Counted from the first letter of the stretch, positions 7,879 to 17,045 are shown. The stretch is DNA of 64,000 nt from JAWWOL01 sp033851545 (GCA_033851545.1 JAWWOO010000042.1:52265-116264); one strand, 5' to 3'. The notes: a model not told the origin generated them from the letters alone. A program made the numbers and translations.

Positions 7879-9117
7879 CTACAGCGCGACCAGCGACCCG
7901 TTGGTGTAGGCGCCGGGGACTCGCGTCGGCAGCACCCGTACGGCTCCGCCCGCCGCCGGCCATAGGCCGACGAGACGAACCCCCTGGGCGGTGATCCCGA
8001 CAGCGATCGCGAGCCAGCGCCCGTCCGGCGTCCAGGCCAGGTCGGCGGCCTGCTTGACGTCGGTGGCGACACCCGGGACCCGGTGCCGTACGTGGCTGGC
8101 CAGGTCCACGACGTCGACGAAGCCGGCTGCCGACCCGCCGGCTTGCTGAACATGACGCCCGTAGTAGGCGATCGCGACCCGTTTGCCGTCCGGGCTGAAG
8201 GCGACGACGGAGATGCCGAAGCCGTCCTCTGTCGGCAGAGTGCTCCGCCGGCCGCTCCTCAGGTCGGTGATGACCAGGTGGCAGCCGGAGTCACACTGGG
8301 CGTCGGTCCACGCTGCGCGGGTGGCGGTGGAGCCGACGATCCAGCCGTTCTTGCCCAGTTGCCGGAGCACGGCGAAGGTCTTGCGGTCCACCGTCTTGAC
8401 GGTGGAGTGGCGACCGTCAGACTTCATATCCACGACCAGGAGACCCGCCACCGAGTCCGCCTGGAGCGACCATCCGCTAGGCACCCGGTGCCGGGCCAGG
8501 ACCTTGCCGGACAGGGAGACCTGGAGCACCTCGTTCGTCCCGCCCGCGCTCTGTCCGAAGCGCTCGGCGAAGATCGAGCGCCCGTCCGCCGCCGCGAACA
8601 CCCAGTCGGTTGCTACCAGCAGCCGCGCCGCGCCGGTCCTGGGCACGAAGTAGACCTTCGAGGACGGTTGCCCGTCTACGAACTGCGCCGGGTTCACCGA
8701 GACGACGAACCCGGAAGGCACCGCCAGCACCCGCCCGATCGACTCTCCGTCCCGCACCGGCACCGGGCCTGCTGGCACGCGGGCGCCGCCCAGCGCCACG
8801 AGCTGCGGCCCGCCCAGGACGAGGGGGACCCGAGCTGAGGCGGTGTACGGGACACCCGTCAGCCGCGGGTGCAGGCTCGGCTCCCCGGCTCCCGTGCCGA
8901 TGACCTCGACGGGCGCGGACGGGAGCGGGTCGGGTGGCAGGGTCGGAGGGGTGCGGGACACCGTCGGCGAGGCGGTCGGCCGGGCGGTCGGCCTGCCGCC
9001 GGCGGTCATCTGGTGCACGAGCGCCACGACGAGAACAACGACCATGAGGATCACGATCAGGGGCGTCGGCCAGCGGCGTTGCTCCTCCGGAGGTCCACTC
9101 ATCAGCTGGTCGACCAT
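7879..9117 (-). CDS. Membrane-anchored protein with TolB/WD40-like beta-propeller
   Basis: 412 aa. A single N-terminal transmembrane helix (about 17-39, TPLIVILMVVVLVVALVHQM) is followed by a Pro/Thr/Ser linker (about 42-70) and an extracytoplasmic domain of roughly 330 residues. Propeller-blade motifs appear near the C-terminus: VVAFSPDGKRVAIAYYG and LAWTPDGRWLAIAVG. A CDSGC pair could form a disulfide. No enzymatic residues are recognisable. ATG 9117 is preferred; ATG 9102 is an alternative and neither has a strong Shine-Dalgarno. Confidence 0.72.
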   Translation of the reverse strand: MVDQLMSGPPEEQRRWPTPLIVILMVVVLVVALVHQMTAGGRPTARPTASPTVSRTPPTLPPDPLPSAPVEVIGTGAGEPSLHPRLTGVPYTASARVPLVLGGPQLVALGGARVPAGPVPVRDGESIGRVLAVPSGFVVSVNPAQFVDGQPSSKVYFVPRTGAARLLVATDWVFAAADGRSIFAERFGQSAGGTNEVLQVSLSGKVLARHRVPSGWSLQADSVAGLLVVDMKSDGRHSTVKTVDRKTFAVLRQLGKNGWIVGSTATRAAWTDAQCDSGCHLVITDLRSGRRSTLPTEDGFGISVVAFSPDGKRVAIAYYGRHVQQAGGSAAGFVDVVDLASHVRHRVPGVATDVKQAADLAWTPDGRWLAIAVGITAQGVRLVGLWPAAGGAVRVLPTRVPGAYTNGSLVAL

Positions 9118-9201
9118 GGCAGCAGTATGCGCTGACCGCCGAAGCAGCGAACAGGTCTCGGCCCGGCGGTCAGTCCGGCAGGAGGATGAGCACGGTGATG
9201 C

Positions 9202-9217
9202 AGGAGTCGCGACTCCT
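9202..9217. repeat. Perfect 16-bp palindrome AGGAGTCGCGACTCCT
   Basis: A perfect dyad centred at 9209/9210 lies in the 198-nt gap upstream of the propeller-protein gene (start 9117) and downstream of the nuclease stop (9316). It could be an operator for the propeller gene or a Rho-independent stem without a U-tract. Nothing else is recognised in this gap. Confidence 0.5.
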
Positions 9218-9315
9218 CCCAAGGGGTCGCGCGCTGGGTGGCGCGGCCGACTCAGGCACGCACGGTGTGTTGCATAGCGGCCCCGAGATGGCCGAGGAGG
9301 CGCTTGCTGCCGTTC

Positions 9316-10005
9316 TCAGCCGGCGGCCAGGACCGCGAGCACCGGCCGGTGGTCGCTGGCCCTGGCGACCTCGGCACTGTCCGGGACCTGGCAGGACAGG
9401 ACCGAGAGCCGGCGGCCGGCGAAGACCGCGTCGATCCGCTCGTACGGCGCATCGGCGCGGTAGGTCAGCCCCCCCGCAGCCTCGTTGCCCGCGGCCAGCC
9501 AGGCGTCCTGGTAGCTCTCGCTGAGCAGCGACCAGGCCGGCTCACCCGGCCGCTCGTTGACGTCGCCGGCGAGGATGACCGGCTGGTCGTACCGCGACAT
9601 CACGTCGGCGATCTCATCGACGTGGCGCAACCGCTCGTCGGCCCGCAGGCCGAGGTGCATGCTGACGACGACGAACCGCGCACCACTGACCGACACCTCG
9701 GCGACGGCAAGACCGCGCTGGTGCAGCCCAGGGGTCCGGGAGAGCAGCACGTCCCGGGTGCCCTGGACATCCACCCCGAGCCGGGCGAGCAGCAGCATCG
9801 CCCCGGCAGGCCGGCCGCCGGTGACGACAACCAGGCCGGACGTGCGAGCGAGGGCGGCACACTTGGAGCGCCACCGCAGGAAGCGGGGCGCTTCCTGGAC
9901 GCACACGAGGTCGGGCTCCGCCTGCCGGATCACCGCGGACAGCGCCTCGCGGTCGTCGCGCATCGAGCGGACGTTGTAGGAGAGCACGCGCAACGCGGCG
10001 GCCAT
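9316..10005 (-). CDS. Endonuclease/exonuclease/phosphatase (EEP) family protein
   Basis: A 229-aa EEP-fold metal-dependent phosphoesterase. Signature residues are N in LSYNVRSM (about 8-15), the metal-binding E in VCVQEAP, the D-x-N motif in ILAGDVNERPGEP and the terminal SDHRPV histidine. The substrate could be DNA, an inositol phosphate or a sphingolipid headgroup. ATG 10005 overlaps the TGA of the upstream glucokinase by one base (TGATG), indicating translational coupling. Confidence 0.85.
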   Translation of the reverse strand: MAAALRVLSYNVRSMRDDREALSAVIRQAEPDLVCVQEAPRFLRWRSKCAALARTSGLVVVTGGRPAGAMLLLARLGVDVQGTRDVLLSRTPGLHQRGLAVAEVSVSGARFVVVSMHLGLRADERLRHVDEIADVMSRYDQPVILAGDVNERPGEPAWSLLSESYQDAWLAAGNEAAGGLTYRADAPYERIDAVFAGRRLSVLSCQVPDSAEVARASDHRPVLAVLAAG

Positions 10006-10952
10006 CAGTCGCGGTACCGCGCCAGGTCCGCTGAGCCGACGAGGCCCGCCTGCTCGCTGAGCTCGGCGACGATCAGCTCGGCGTACGGCCGGTGGCCGCG
10101 CCCCGTCAGCGTCGCCTCGTAGGCCTTGCGGGCCGGCCCGACCAGGAGCTCGCCGGCCGCGGAGACGCCACCGCCGATGACGAAGCAGCCCGGGTCGAGG
10201 GTCGCTGCCAGGTCGGCGACGCCCTGGCCGAGCCAGGCGCCGACCACGTCGAAGCACTCCAGAGCGGTCGCGTCGCCGTCGAGGGCCGCCGCCGTCACGA
10301 CGGGTCCGGTGATGGCCTGGAGGTCGCCGTCGACCCGCTCGAGCAGGCCGGCCCCTGCGGCCGGCGACGCGGCAACGATCTCGCGGGCCTCCCGTTCCAG
10401 GGCGCGGCCACTGCAGTACTGCTCCCAGCAGCCACGGTTGCCACACCCGCAACGCCGCCCGTCAGGGACCACCCGGACGTGGCCGGGCTCACCGCCCACG
10501 CCGTAGCGTCCGCGGTAGAGGCGACCGTCGAGGATGATGCCGCAGCCGATGCCGGTGCCGACGGTGATGAGGATCAGGTGCGAGTGGCCTCGCCCGGCGC
10601 CGAAGCGGTACTCCCCCCAGGCCGCGGCGTTCGCGTCGTTCTCGACGACCACCGGCAGGCCGATGCGGGCCTCGACGATGTCGCGCAACGGCTCGTCGCG
10701 CCAGGCGAGGTTGGGCGCAAAACGCACCCGGGAACGTGTCTCGTCGATCCAACCGGCCGCCCCGATACCGACCGCCTCGACCTTGTACTGCTGGCGGAAC
10801 TCGGCGACGGCGGCAGCGATGGCATCCGCGGTCTCGGTGGGGCTGTTGCTCGGTGTCGGGCGCCGGGACGTGGCGAGGATCGCACCCTTCTCGTCCACGA
10901 CCCCCGCCAGGACCTTGGTCCCGCCGACATCGACCCCGATGGTCAGACCCAC
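10005..10952 (-). CDS. glk: ROK-family glucokinase
   Basis: A 315-aa sugar kinase converting glucose to glucose-6-phosphate. The ATP phosphate loop is IGVDVGGTK (5-13), the catalytic region is VENDANAAAWGEYRFGAG, and the ROK zinc motif is CGCGNRGCWEQYCSG with the preceding GEPGH. GTG 10952 follows GAGGAGAG at good spacing. Actinobacteria use ROK-type Glk for glucose phosphorylation, and the START-like gene upstream is a common neighbour of glkA. The EEP nuclease gene overlaps its stop. Confidence 0.9.
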   Translation of the reverse strand: MGLTIGVDVGGTKVLAGVVDEKGAILATSRRPTPSNSPTETADAIAAAVAEFRQQYKVEAVGIGAAGWIDETRSRVRFAPNLAWRDEPLRDIVEARIGLPVVVENDANAAAWGEYRFGAGRGHSHLILITVGTGIGCGIILDGRLYRGRYGVGGEPGHVRVVPDGRRCGCGNRGCWEQYCSGRALEREAREIVAASPAAGAGLLERVDGDLQAITGPVVTAAALDGDATALECFDVVGAWLGQGVADLAATLDPGCFVIGGGVSAAGELLVGPARKAYEATLTGRGHRPYAELIVAELSEQAGLVGSADLARYRD

Positions 10953-11097
10953 TGCACTCTCCTCATGCCGTGTGGTCCGCGCGGACCAGCTGGGCCACAG
11001 CGGCCCTGACGTTCACCCATAGTGCCGGACAACGGTCATCGCCCGAAATCGTCGCCAGGATCGTCCGCCGCCCTGCGACCCTACCGGTCGGGTGGGT

Positions 11098-11538
11098 CTA
11101 CGCCCCGCCCTCGACCCGTTTCTTCAGCGACTTGAGCGCGAAGTCCATGACGGCCTTCTCCGCGCGCCGCTTGAACAGCGCGAGCATCGGCACGGTCAGG
11201 TCAAGCGACAGCGTGTAGGTCACCCGGGTCTCGCGTCCCTGCGGCTCCAGGGCATAGCTGCCGTTGTGCGACCGCTGCAGCTGTCCCCGCACCAGTTCCC
11301 AGTCGACTCGCAGCCGGCTCTCGTCCCAGGTATAGGCCAGCACGAAGTCGTCCTGGATCATGCCGGCCTCGACGACGAAGTGGACCTGGTCCGCCGAACC
11401 GTCGGCGTGCCGACTGATCACCTCGCAGGTCGTCACCGAGTCGGCCCACTCGGGGTAGCGCGCGAAATCGCCGATGATCGCGAGGATCTCGGCAGGCTGG
11501 GCGGCGACCGTCACTGACTGGGAAGACTGGTCCGGCAT
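11098..11538 (-). CDS. START-like (SRPBCC/polyketide cyclase-dehydrase) protein
   Basis: A single-domain 146-aa helix-grip protein. It begins with the typical IVxA-like strand (VTVAAQPAEILAIIGDFARYPEWAD), runs through alternating strands and ends with the long C-terminal helix (FKRRAEKAVMDFALKSLKKRV). Such proteins bind hydrophobic ligands. No catalytic function can be read. GTG 11544 in the same frame is an alternative start. It sits between the glucokinase and a phosphoesterase, a recurring actinobacterial arrangement. Confidence 0.82.
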   Translation of the reverse strand: MPDQSSQSVTVAAQPAEILAIIGDFARYPEWADSVTTCEVISRHADGSADQVHFVVEAGMIQDDFVLAYTWDESRLRVDWELVRGQLQRSHNGSYALEPQGRETRVTYTLSLDLTVPMLALFKRRAEKAVMDFALKSLKKRVEGGA

Positions 11539-11581
11539 CTGCACCCCGCTCAGTCCGCCACGCCACGATCCGGGTTGCCAC

Positions 11582-12349
11582 TCAGTATTGGATCATGAAC
11601 GGCACGCCCGTGCTGCGGAAGTGTCCGACGTTGACGCACTCGCTCCGCCCGATGCGGCGCCGGCGTACCAAGGGGTTGTGCACGTGGCCGAACAGCACCA
11701 AACCCGGCTGGGTGTCGCGGATGGCGTCGAGCAGGGCCACGCTGCCGCGCTCGAACCTGCGCGCGCGGACATCGTAGAGCAGCTCGGGCAGTGCCGGAGG
11801 GATATGGCAGCACAGCACATCGACCGCCCCGACCGCCGCCACCTTGGCAGCGAAGTCCTCGTCGCTGATCTCGTACGGGGTCCGGTAGGGCGTGCGCAGT
11901 CCTCCCCCGACGAACCCGAACACCCGGCCGCCGATGTCGACCGTCTCGCCGTCGAGGACCTGCACTCCGTCGCGGGCGAACTCCGGGTAGAGAGCCGGCA
12001 GGTCGACGTTGCCGTACGTCAGGTAGGCAGGCGTCGGCATTGCCGCGAAGGTGGTCGCGTACTGCCGTCGCACGGCGCCGGTGAACATCGCCCGGCGATC
12101 CTCCGGGCTGCCACTGAGCAGCGACTCGCTGAACACGCGGGCCTCGTCGAACCGTTGCTGGGTCCGCAGCTCGACCAGCCTCGCCGTTGCCTCAGCGCCG
12201 AACAGGTCGGCGAAGATGCCGTTGCGGTGATCGTCGTAGTCGACGTAGAGGATCAGGTCGCCGAGGCAGACGAGGGCGTCGGCGCCGTCAGCCGCGTGCC
12301 GCAGGGCATCGACGCGGCCATGCACATCGGAGACCACGCTGACCCGCAT
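11582..12349 (-). CDS. Calcineurin-like metallophosphoesterase
   Basis: A 255-aa phosphoesterase with all di-metal motifs in order: SDVHGRVD (D8, H10), LVCLGDLI (D31), the GNVDLP variant of GNH(D/E), a CCHIPP histidine and the terminal GHVHNP. The usual GN-H-D becomes GN-V-D, which may alter catalysis. No Shine-Dalgarno is seen. TAGGCT lies 6 nt before the ATG, consistent with a leaderless transcript. The substrate is unknown. Confidence 0.82.
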   Translation of the reverse strand: MRVSVVSDVHGRVDALRHAADGADALVCLGDLILYVDYDDHRNGIFADLFGAEATARLVELRTQQRFDEARVFSESLLSGSPEDRRAMFTGAVRRQYATTFAAMPTPAYLTYGNVDLPALYPEFARDGVQVLDGETVDIGGRVFGFVGGGLRTPYRTPYEISDEDFAAKVAAVGAVDVLCCHIPPALPELLYDVRARRFERGSVALLDAIRDTQPGLVLFGHVHNPLVRRRRIGRSECVNVGHFRSTGVPFMIQY

Positions 12350-12370
12350 GAGCCGAGCCTACGAGAGGGC

Positions 12371-12877
12371 CTAACCCAGGACGAGGCCGGCGATCGTGAA
12401 GGCGACGAGGATCAGCGCGATAAGCGGCACGAAGGCGAGCAGCCCGATCTTGAACTTGCCGACCCCGGTGCTGCTGTCGATGGCCCCGAGGAGAGGCAGC
12501 TCGGGCACCGGCTCGGCCAGCGCGTCCAGGAAGCCCCGGCCGCAGGCCTTGCAGACGTTCTGCTCGTAGTCGTTGAGCGTCTCGCAGGTCACACAGGGCC
12601 AGGGAGCCTTGCCCAGCCGCAGCTTCGCGGGGCCTGCCGCCGGCGGGCCGGGCGGCGGCGGGATGGTGCCAGGAGGGGCGGGCGGCGGCGGGATGTCGGC
12701 AATCAGCGCGACAGTGCCAGACGCTGCGTCGTTGACGACCTGCAGCGCCGTGTCGGCGCGCAGCGGAGGCCGGGGCGGCTTGACCGGGGCCTTGACCATG
12801 CTCGTGTAGCACTGGCCGCACCAGTCGGCGCCCACGGCGACGTGGGCGGCGCAGGCCGGGCAGCGGACATCGGTCAC
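12371..12877 (-). CDS. Membrane protein with two zinc-ribbon cysteine clusters
   Basis: 168 aa. The N-terminal knuckle pair CPAC...CGQC (6-23) and the second pair CVTC...CKAC (about 94-111) flank a Pro-rich linker (about 60-85). One transmembrane helix lies near the C-terminus (about 145-166, IGLLAFVPLIALILVAFTIA). It is likely a tail-anchored membrane protein with a cytoplasmic zinc-binding domain; it does not match a family I can name. It is 21 nt upstream of the metallophosphoesterase gene on the same strand. Confidence 0.65.
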   Translation of the reverse strand: MTDVRCPACAAHVAVGADWCGQCYTSMVKAPVKPPRPPLRADTALQVVNDAASGTVALIADIPPPPAPPGTIPPPPGPPAAGPAKLRLGKAPWPCVTCETLNDYEQNVCKACGRGFLDALAEPVPELPLLGAIDSSTGVGKFKIGLLAFVPLIALILVAFTIAGLVLG

Positions 12878-13066
12878 GGATCCGTCTTCGGCAACCTCTC
12901 GCCGATCCTTTACGCCAGTCGCGGGGACTGGCCCGGCGGACAGACTTCAGCATGAAGCCGTTACCCCCGGGCGGGTGGCTCGTTGCAGGGGTGTCGGACG
13001 GGGCCGGCAGCCGCGCAAGGACCGCGTCTCGAGGGGGGACGCGGCCTGCGCGGGCCCCTCGCCGCC

Positions 13067-13108
13067 CTAGTCGGGCAGCGCTAGTCGGACAGCGCTACTC
13101 GGACAGCC
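13067..13108. repeat. Three tandem 14-bp units duplicating the gene end and stop codon
   Basis: Units CTAGTCGGGCAGCG (13067), CTAGTCGGACAGCG (13081) and CTACTCGGACAGCC (13095) abut exactly. The unit at 13095 encodes the last residues (LSE) and TAG stop of the glycosyltransferase on the minus strand. Each other copy also carries a TAG in the same local context. Slippage amplification of the gene terminus is the simplest cause. Confidence 0.75.
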
Positions 13109-14216
13109 ACCGGCTCAGCCGGCCGGCCATCGCGTCCCAGCCCCACTCGCGCTCAGCCCACGCCCGGCCGACCACCCCCATCGTCCGCGCCGAGACCGGG
13201 TCGAGCAGCAGCTCGACGATCCGCGCCGTGATCTCCTGCCGGTCCCTGGGGTCGACGACATAGCCGGTGCGGCCCTCGAGCACCGCGTCCGGCGCTCCAC
13301 CCGAGCGGCCGGCGATCACCGGCAGGCCGCTCGCGGACGCCTCGAGGAAGACGATCCCGAGCCCCTCGACGTCAAGGCCCGCCCTGCGCGTACGGCAGGG
13401 CATGGCGAACAGGTCACCTGCTGCGTAGTGCTGGGGCAGCTCGGACCAGTCGACCTGGCCGGTGAGGTGCACGCTCGCCTCGAGGCCGCGGGAGCGGACC
13501 ATCGACGCGAGCCGGTGGCCGTAGGGACCGCCCGACACGATCAGCAGGGCGGCATCGGGAACCTGCTCGAGCACCAGGGGCCACACGTCGATCAGGGTGT
13601 CCTGCCCCTTGCGCCTGACCAGCCGCGAGACGCAGACGACCACGGGGCGACCGGCCAGGTCGTAGCGTTCGCGCACGGCCAGACCGGAGACCTCCGGGCT
13701 GAACACGGCCGGGTCGACGCCCGGCGAGAGCTGCTCGAGCCGGGCACCCGCGGCCGCGACCTTGCCGATGGCAGCGCGGCTGTACTCGGTCAGATAGGTC
13801 AGGACGTCGACCCGCGCACTGATCCGGCGCAGCACTGAGGCGGCTCCGGGCAGTCTGGCCCACGCCATCTCGTGTCCGTGGGTCGTGGCGACGGTGCGTA
13901 CGGCCCCGGCCCGGCGCAGGGCCGGGGTCATCACTGCCAGGGGCGCGGCGGCGCCGAACCAGACCGCCTCGCACTTCTCCTCGCGGAGCAGATCGGCAGC
14001 GAGCCCGGCCACGGCGGGCGTCGGGACCATCGGGTAGTGCCGATGACGGACCACCCGGTAGGGCAACGTCGCGTCGAAGGCCGCGTCACCCTCGTGCGGG
14101 GAGGTCAGTACGACCACGTCGTCTGCCGGCAGCCGGCCGACGACCTGGTGCACGAACTGCTGGATGCCACCGGGCCGGGGCGGGAAGTCGTTGGTGACCA
14201 CCAGGGTCCGCCTCAT
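13095..14216 (-). CDS. GT4-family glycosyltransferase, PimB-like (phosphatidylinositol mannoside synthesis)
   Basis: A 373-aa GT-B enzyme, probably GDP-mannose-dependent, acting at the cytoplasmic membrane on phosphatidylinositol monomannoside or a related lipid. It has the N-terminal acceptor loop TNDFPPRPGGIQQFVHQV (8-25), VVVCVSRLVRRKGQDTLI at the donor-domain entry and the E-x7-E motif in EGLGIVFLEASASGLPV. The length and motifs closely resemble Corynebacterium/Mycobacterium PimB'. ATG 14216 overlaps the upstream protease stop by 4 bp. Exact lipid acceptor specificity is inference. Confidence 0.82.
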   Translation of the reverse strand: MRRTLVVTNDFPPRPGGIQQFVHQVVGRLPADDVVVLTSPHEGDAAFDATLPYRVVRHRHYPMVPTPAVAGLAADLLREEKCEAVWFGAAAPLAVMTPALRRAGAVRTVATTHGHEMAWARLPGAASVLRRISARVDVLTYLTEYSRAAIGKVAAAGARLEQLSPGVDPAVFSPEVSGLAVRERYDLAGRPVVVCVSRLVRRKGQDTLIDVWPLVLEQVPDAALLIVSGGPYGHRLASMVRSRGLEASVHLTGQVDWSELPQHYAAGDLFAMPCRTRRAGLDVEGLGIVFLEASASGLPVIAGRSGGAPDAVLEGRTGYVVDPRDRQEITARIVELLLDPVSARTMGVVGRAWAEREWGWDAMAGRLSRWLSE

Positions 14217-15520
14217 CGCAGGACGTCCGCCTGCGGCGGAGGCACGGGGACGCCGTGCTGCTTGGCCCAGTCGCGGGCGAGGGCGATCCGCTCCGGGGTC
14301 GACGGGTGGTTGGCGAAAAGCCCGTACTGCAAGGGGTTTCCCTGCAGACCGCTGACGTTGCTCAGGGTCAGGAGGACCTGGGTACGGACGAAGTCGGCCG
14401 GGTCGCGGGTGAGGTCGAGCGAGTGCACGTCGGCCCTGGCCTCGATCCGCCGGCTGATGAGGTTCTCCACGGGGGTGCCGAGGAAGGTCAGCAGCGTGAC
14501 CAGGGCGATGGCCAGCGCCACCGACCGTCCGTCCGCGATGTTGTCGATCCGCGCACGACGAAGCAGCGGTGGCCAGGTGATCAGCAGGTAGAGCAGGCAG
14601 ACTGCTCCCGCCGACCCCAGCGCGCCCTCGAGGGTGCCGTGCAGCACGTCGTTGTGCTTGGCATGGCCGAGCTCGTGCGCGACGATCAGCCGCACCTGCA
14701 CCCGCGGGACGTTCGGCCGCAGCAACGTGTCGTAGATGACGATCCGCTTGGTCGCGCCAAACCCTGATACGTAAGCATTCTCGGCCGTCGTACGCCGGGA
14801 CGCGTCGGCCACCAGGATGTCGGAGACCTTGACGTGGTCCTCCGCGGCAAGCTGCAGCAGCTCCGTCCGCAGCGGCTCCTCCTGCAGCGAGACGAACTTG
14901 TTGGACAGTGGCTCGATCAGCACCGGGTAGGCGAACGAGATGCCCACGATGAGGGCCGCCACCAGTCCGGCCGCCGCGGCCCACCACCAGCGCGGCAGCC
15001 AGTGCACGAGTGCATAGCCCAGGGCCAGCACCGGCAGCCCGACCGCAAGCGTCAGCCCCAGACCGCGCAGCTGGTCGACCGTCCAGGCGCCCCAGTCCTG
15101 GTTGGAGATGCCGAACCGGCGTTGGACGCTTTCGCCCCACGCGTCGAAGGGCAGGGTGAGCAGCTTGACCAGCAGCATGAGCACCAGCCCGCCACCGACC
15201 ACGCGCCAGCCCCAGCCGCCGCCCAGCGGCCGGGCGACAGCTGTCACCAGCCGGGTCCCCCACGGGGTCAGCCCGAGCAGCAACGGCACCAGCAGGGAGA
15301 GGCCGAACGCGACGTAGGACGGCGGGTGCACCTGGGAGCGGTAGCTGTTCAGCCGCTGCAGCTCCACGCTGGTGAAGTCGGTGTGGACAGAGGGGACGAC
15401 CCTGCCGCCTGGCACCGGTCCGGGCAGGGGCGACCACGGCGTGGTGATGACGACGATCACCAGAAAGGCGGCAAAGAGCACGATCATCGCGGCGAGCGCG
15501 GTCATCCGGGGGGCTGTCAC
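14213..15520 (-). CDS. M48-family membrane zinc metalloprotease (Ste24/HtpX-like)
   Basis: 435 aa with several membrane spans (about 5-27, 72-90, 110-125, 155-205, 315-335, 345-370). The zinc site HELGH is in VRLIVAHELGHAKHNDVLHG, and the third ligand glutamate is in SRRIEARADVHSLDL. The ENAYVSGFGATKRIVIYD segment is typical of M48 members acting on membrane or prenylated proteins. The start is GTG 15520 with a weak Shine-Dalgarno; ATG 15505 is possible. It is coupled by a 4-bp overlap to the PimB-like gene. Confidence 0.88.
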   Translation of the reverse strand: MTAPRMTALAAMIVLFAAFLVIVVITTPWSPLPGPVPGGRVVPSVHTDFTSVELQRLNSYRSQVHPPSYVAFGLSLLVPLLLGLTPWGTRLVTAVARPLGGGWGWRVVGGGLVLMLLVKLLTLPFDAWGESVQRRFGISNQDWGAWTVDQLRGLGLTLAVGLPVLALGYALVHWLPRWWWAAAAGLVAALIVGISFAYPVLIEPLSNKFVSLQEEPLRTELLQLAAEDHVKVSDILVADASRRTTAENAYVSGFGATKRIVIYDTLLRPNVPRVQVRLIVAHELGHAKHNDVLHGTLEGALGSAGAVCLLYLLITWPPLLRRARIDNIADGRSVALAIALVTLLTFLGTPVENLISRRIEARADVHSLDLTRDPADFVRTQVLLTLSNVSGLQGNPLQYGLFANHPSTPERIALARDWAKQHGVPVPPPQADVLR

Positions 15521-15539
15521 CTCGGTGACGCTCCCACAC

Positions 15540-17045
15540 TCACCTGAGACTCGCTTTCACGTACGAGGCCCACGACCTCGTGAAGGTGGCCTGGTCGGTG
15601 TGCAGCACCTGCGCGAACGCGGCCTTGAGCGCGACGGCAGGAGCGCCCTTGGCGGTGCCGACCTGCTTGTAGAACTTGATGAGCGTGGCCTCACTCGTCC
15701 GGCTGACGATGAACTTGCAGGCCATCCAGGCCTGCTCGTAGTCGAGGGAGAGCGTCGGCCCGGCATGAGCGAAATCGCTGGAGCTGGGCAGCGCTGTCGG
15801 CGGGTGACCGGCGTCCACCTGCCGGGCGAGCTCGGCCGCGTCGAACCGCAGCGACGTGCTCGTGCCCTTGAACCCGACGTAGTCGGCGAGCCCCTCGACC
15901 AGCCAGGTCGGCGAGCCCGCCCCGGTGACCGCCCGGCTCGCGACGTGGGTGATCTCGTGGGTCATCACGACCCGGCGGCCGAGGGCCCCGAGGCTGCCGA
16001 ACGTCGTCGGGTTGATTGCGATCCGGTCTCCGACGGCGCTCGAGGAGCCCGGTCCGGCGCCGATCTCGGCCGTCGCCAGGGCGGCGATCTGGGACAGGTC
16101 CTGCTTGGTGCCGACGATCTGGCGCAGCTCGTCCTGGCTGCCGGGCACCAGGATGACCACGCGCCTCGCCCAGGCGTCACCCCAGAACGCCGTCACCCGG
16201 GGCACCGCGGCGTCTGCCGACGCGGTCAGCGTGTGCGCCAGGGCGGTGGCGCCGGGGTGGGCGAGCACCAGGCTCCGCCGCCCGCGCACGGCCACGACCG
16301 GGCCGAAGTCCCACAGGTCGCGCGCGCCGACGAGTCCCTGCGCTGCCCCGTCGGTGTCGCCGGCCAGCCGCCAGCCGCTGTCCGCCGTGACGAAGGTGAG
16401 GTACTGCCGCAGAGCCGTCGGCTCGGGGTCGAACCCGCGCAACGCGTAGCGCAGGGTGACGGCGACGAGCAGCTGCCCGGCCCGCGGCACGGAGGCCCCG
16501 GCGACGTCGGAGTCGTCGACGTCGTAGAAGTAGGAGGCGAAGGGAACGGCCGCGGTGTTGGCGAACACCGCGAGCTGCGCCTTGCGATAGCCGGCGTTGG
16601 ACGGGTCGAGCGTCGCTGCCCACCCGGCGCGGTCTCGGTGCAGCAGTGCGGTCGCGTGTGCGGCGAGCACGGTCTTGACCGCACGCGTCCGAGCGGCGAC
16701 CAGTGCCGCGTCGACCGGTCCGACCGGGGACGGCGAGCCACTGGGTGGTGCCACCGACCCGGCTGGGGAGGTCGCGGCTAGCGTCGGCCGTGCGTAGACC
16801 TGGGGGGTCGCGGAAAGGGCGGAGCGTGACGGTGTCGCAGGCGGCAGGGCGCCGGCAGGCCGGTCGTGTCCGGGCAGCTGCAGGGCGAGGACGCCGAGCA
16901 GCGCAATGACCACGACGACGGCGAAAACGCTGATCCACGCCGGACCGGTCCGTGTGCGGCGCACGTGGCGACCGTGCCCGGGGTGGGAGGCGGGACCGTC
17001 CTGCGGTGACGGATCTGGGTCCCGCGCACCGCCGTCGCCCTCCAC
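15540..17045 (-). CDS. Membrane-anchored HExxH metalloprotease-like protein
   Basis: About 501 aa. A cytoplasmic N-terminus with basic residues precedes one transmembrane helix (AWISVFAVVVVIALLGVLALQL), then a Pro/Ser-rich linker and a large exported domain. The gluzincin signature is HEITHVASRAVTG with the downstream glutamate in PTWLVEGLADYVG. The region resembles the basic-secretory/M1-like peptidase fold. The start is uncertain: GTG 17045 is used, GTG 16964 is an alternative. It lies 19 nt upstream of the M48 protease gene, so the two proteases may be co-expressed. Confidence 0.75.
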   Translation of the reverse strand: MEGDGGARDPDPSPQDGPASHPGHGRHVRRTRTGPAWISVFAVVVVIALLGVLALQLPGHDRPAGALPPATPSRSALSATPQVYARPTLAATSPAGSVAPPSGSPSPVGPVDAALVAARTRAVKTVLAAHATALLHRDRAGWAATLDPSNAGYRKAQLAVFANTAAVPFASYFYDVDDSDVAGASVPRAGQLLVAVTLRYALRGFDPEPTALRQYLTFVTADSGWRLAGDTDGAAQGLVGARDLWDFGPVVAVRGRRSLVLAHPGATALAHTLTASADAAVPRVTAFWGDAWARRVVILVPGSQDELRQIVGTKQDLSQIAALATAEIGAGPGSSSAVGDRIAINPTTFGSLGALGRRVVMTHEITHVASRAVTGAGSPTWLVEGLADYVGFKGTSTSLRFDAAELARQVDAGHPPTALPSSSDFAHAGPTLSLDYEQAWMACKFIVSRTSEATLIKFYKQVGTAKGAPAVALKAAFAQVLHTDQATFTRSWASYVKASLR

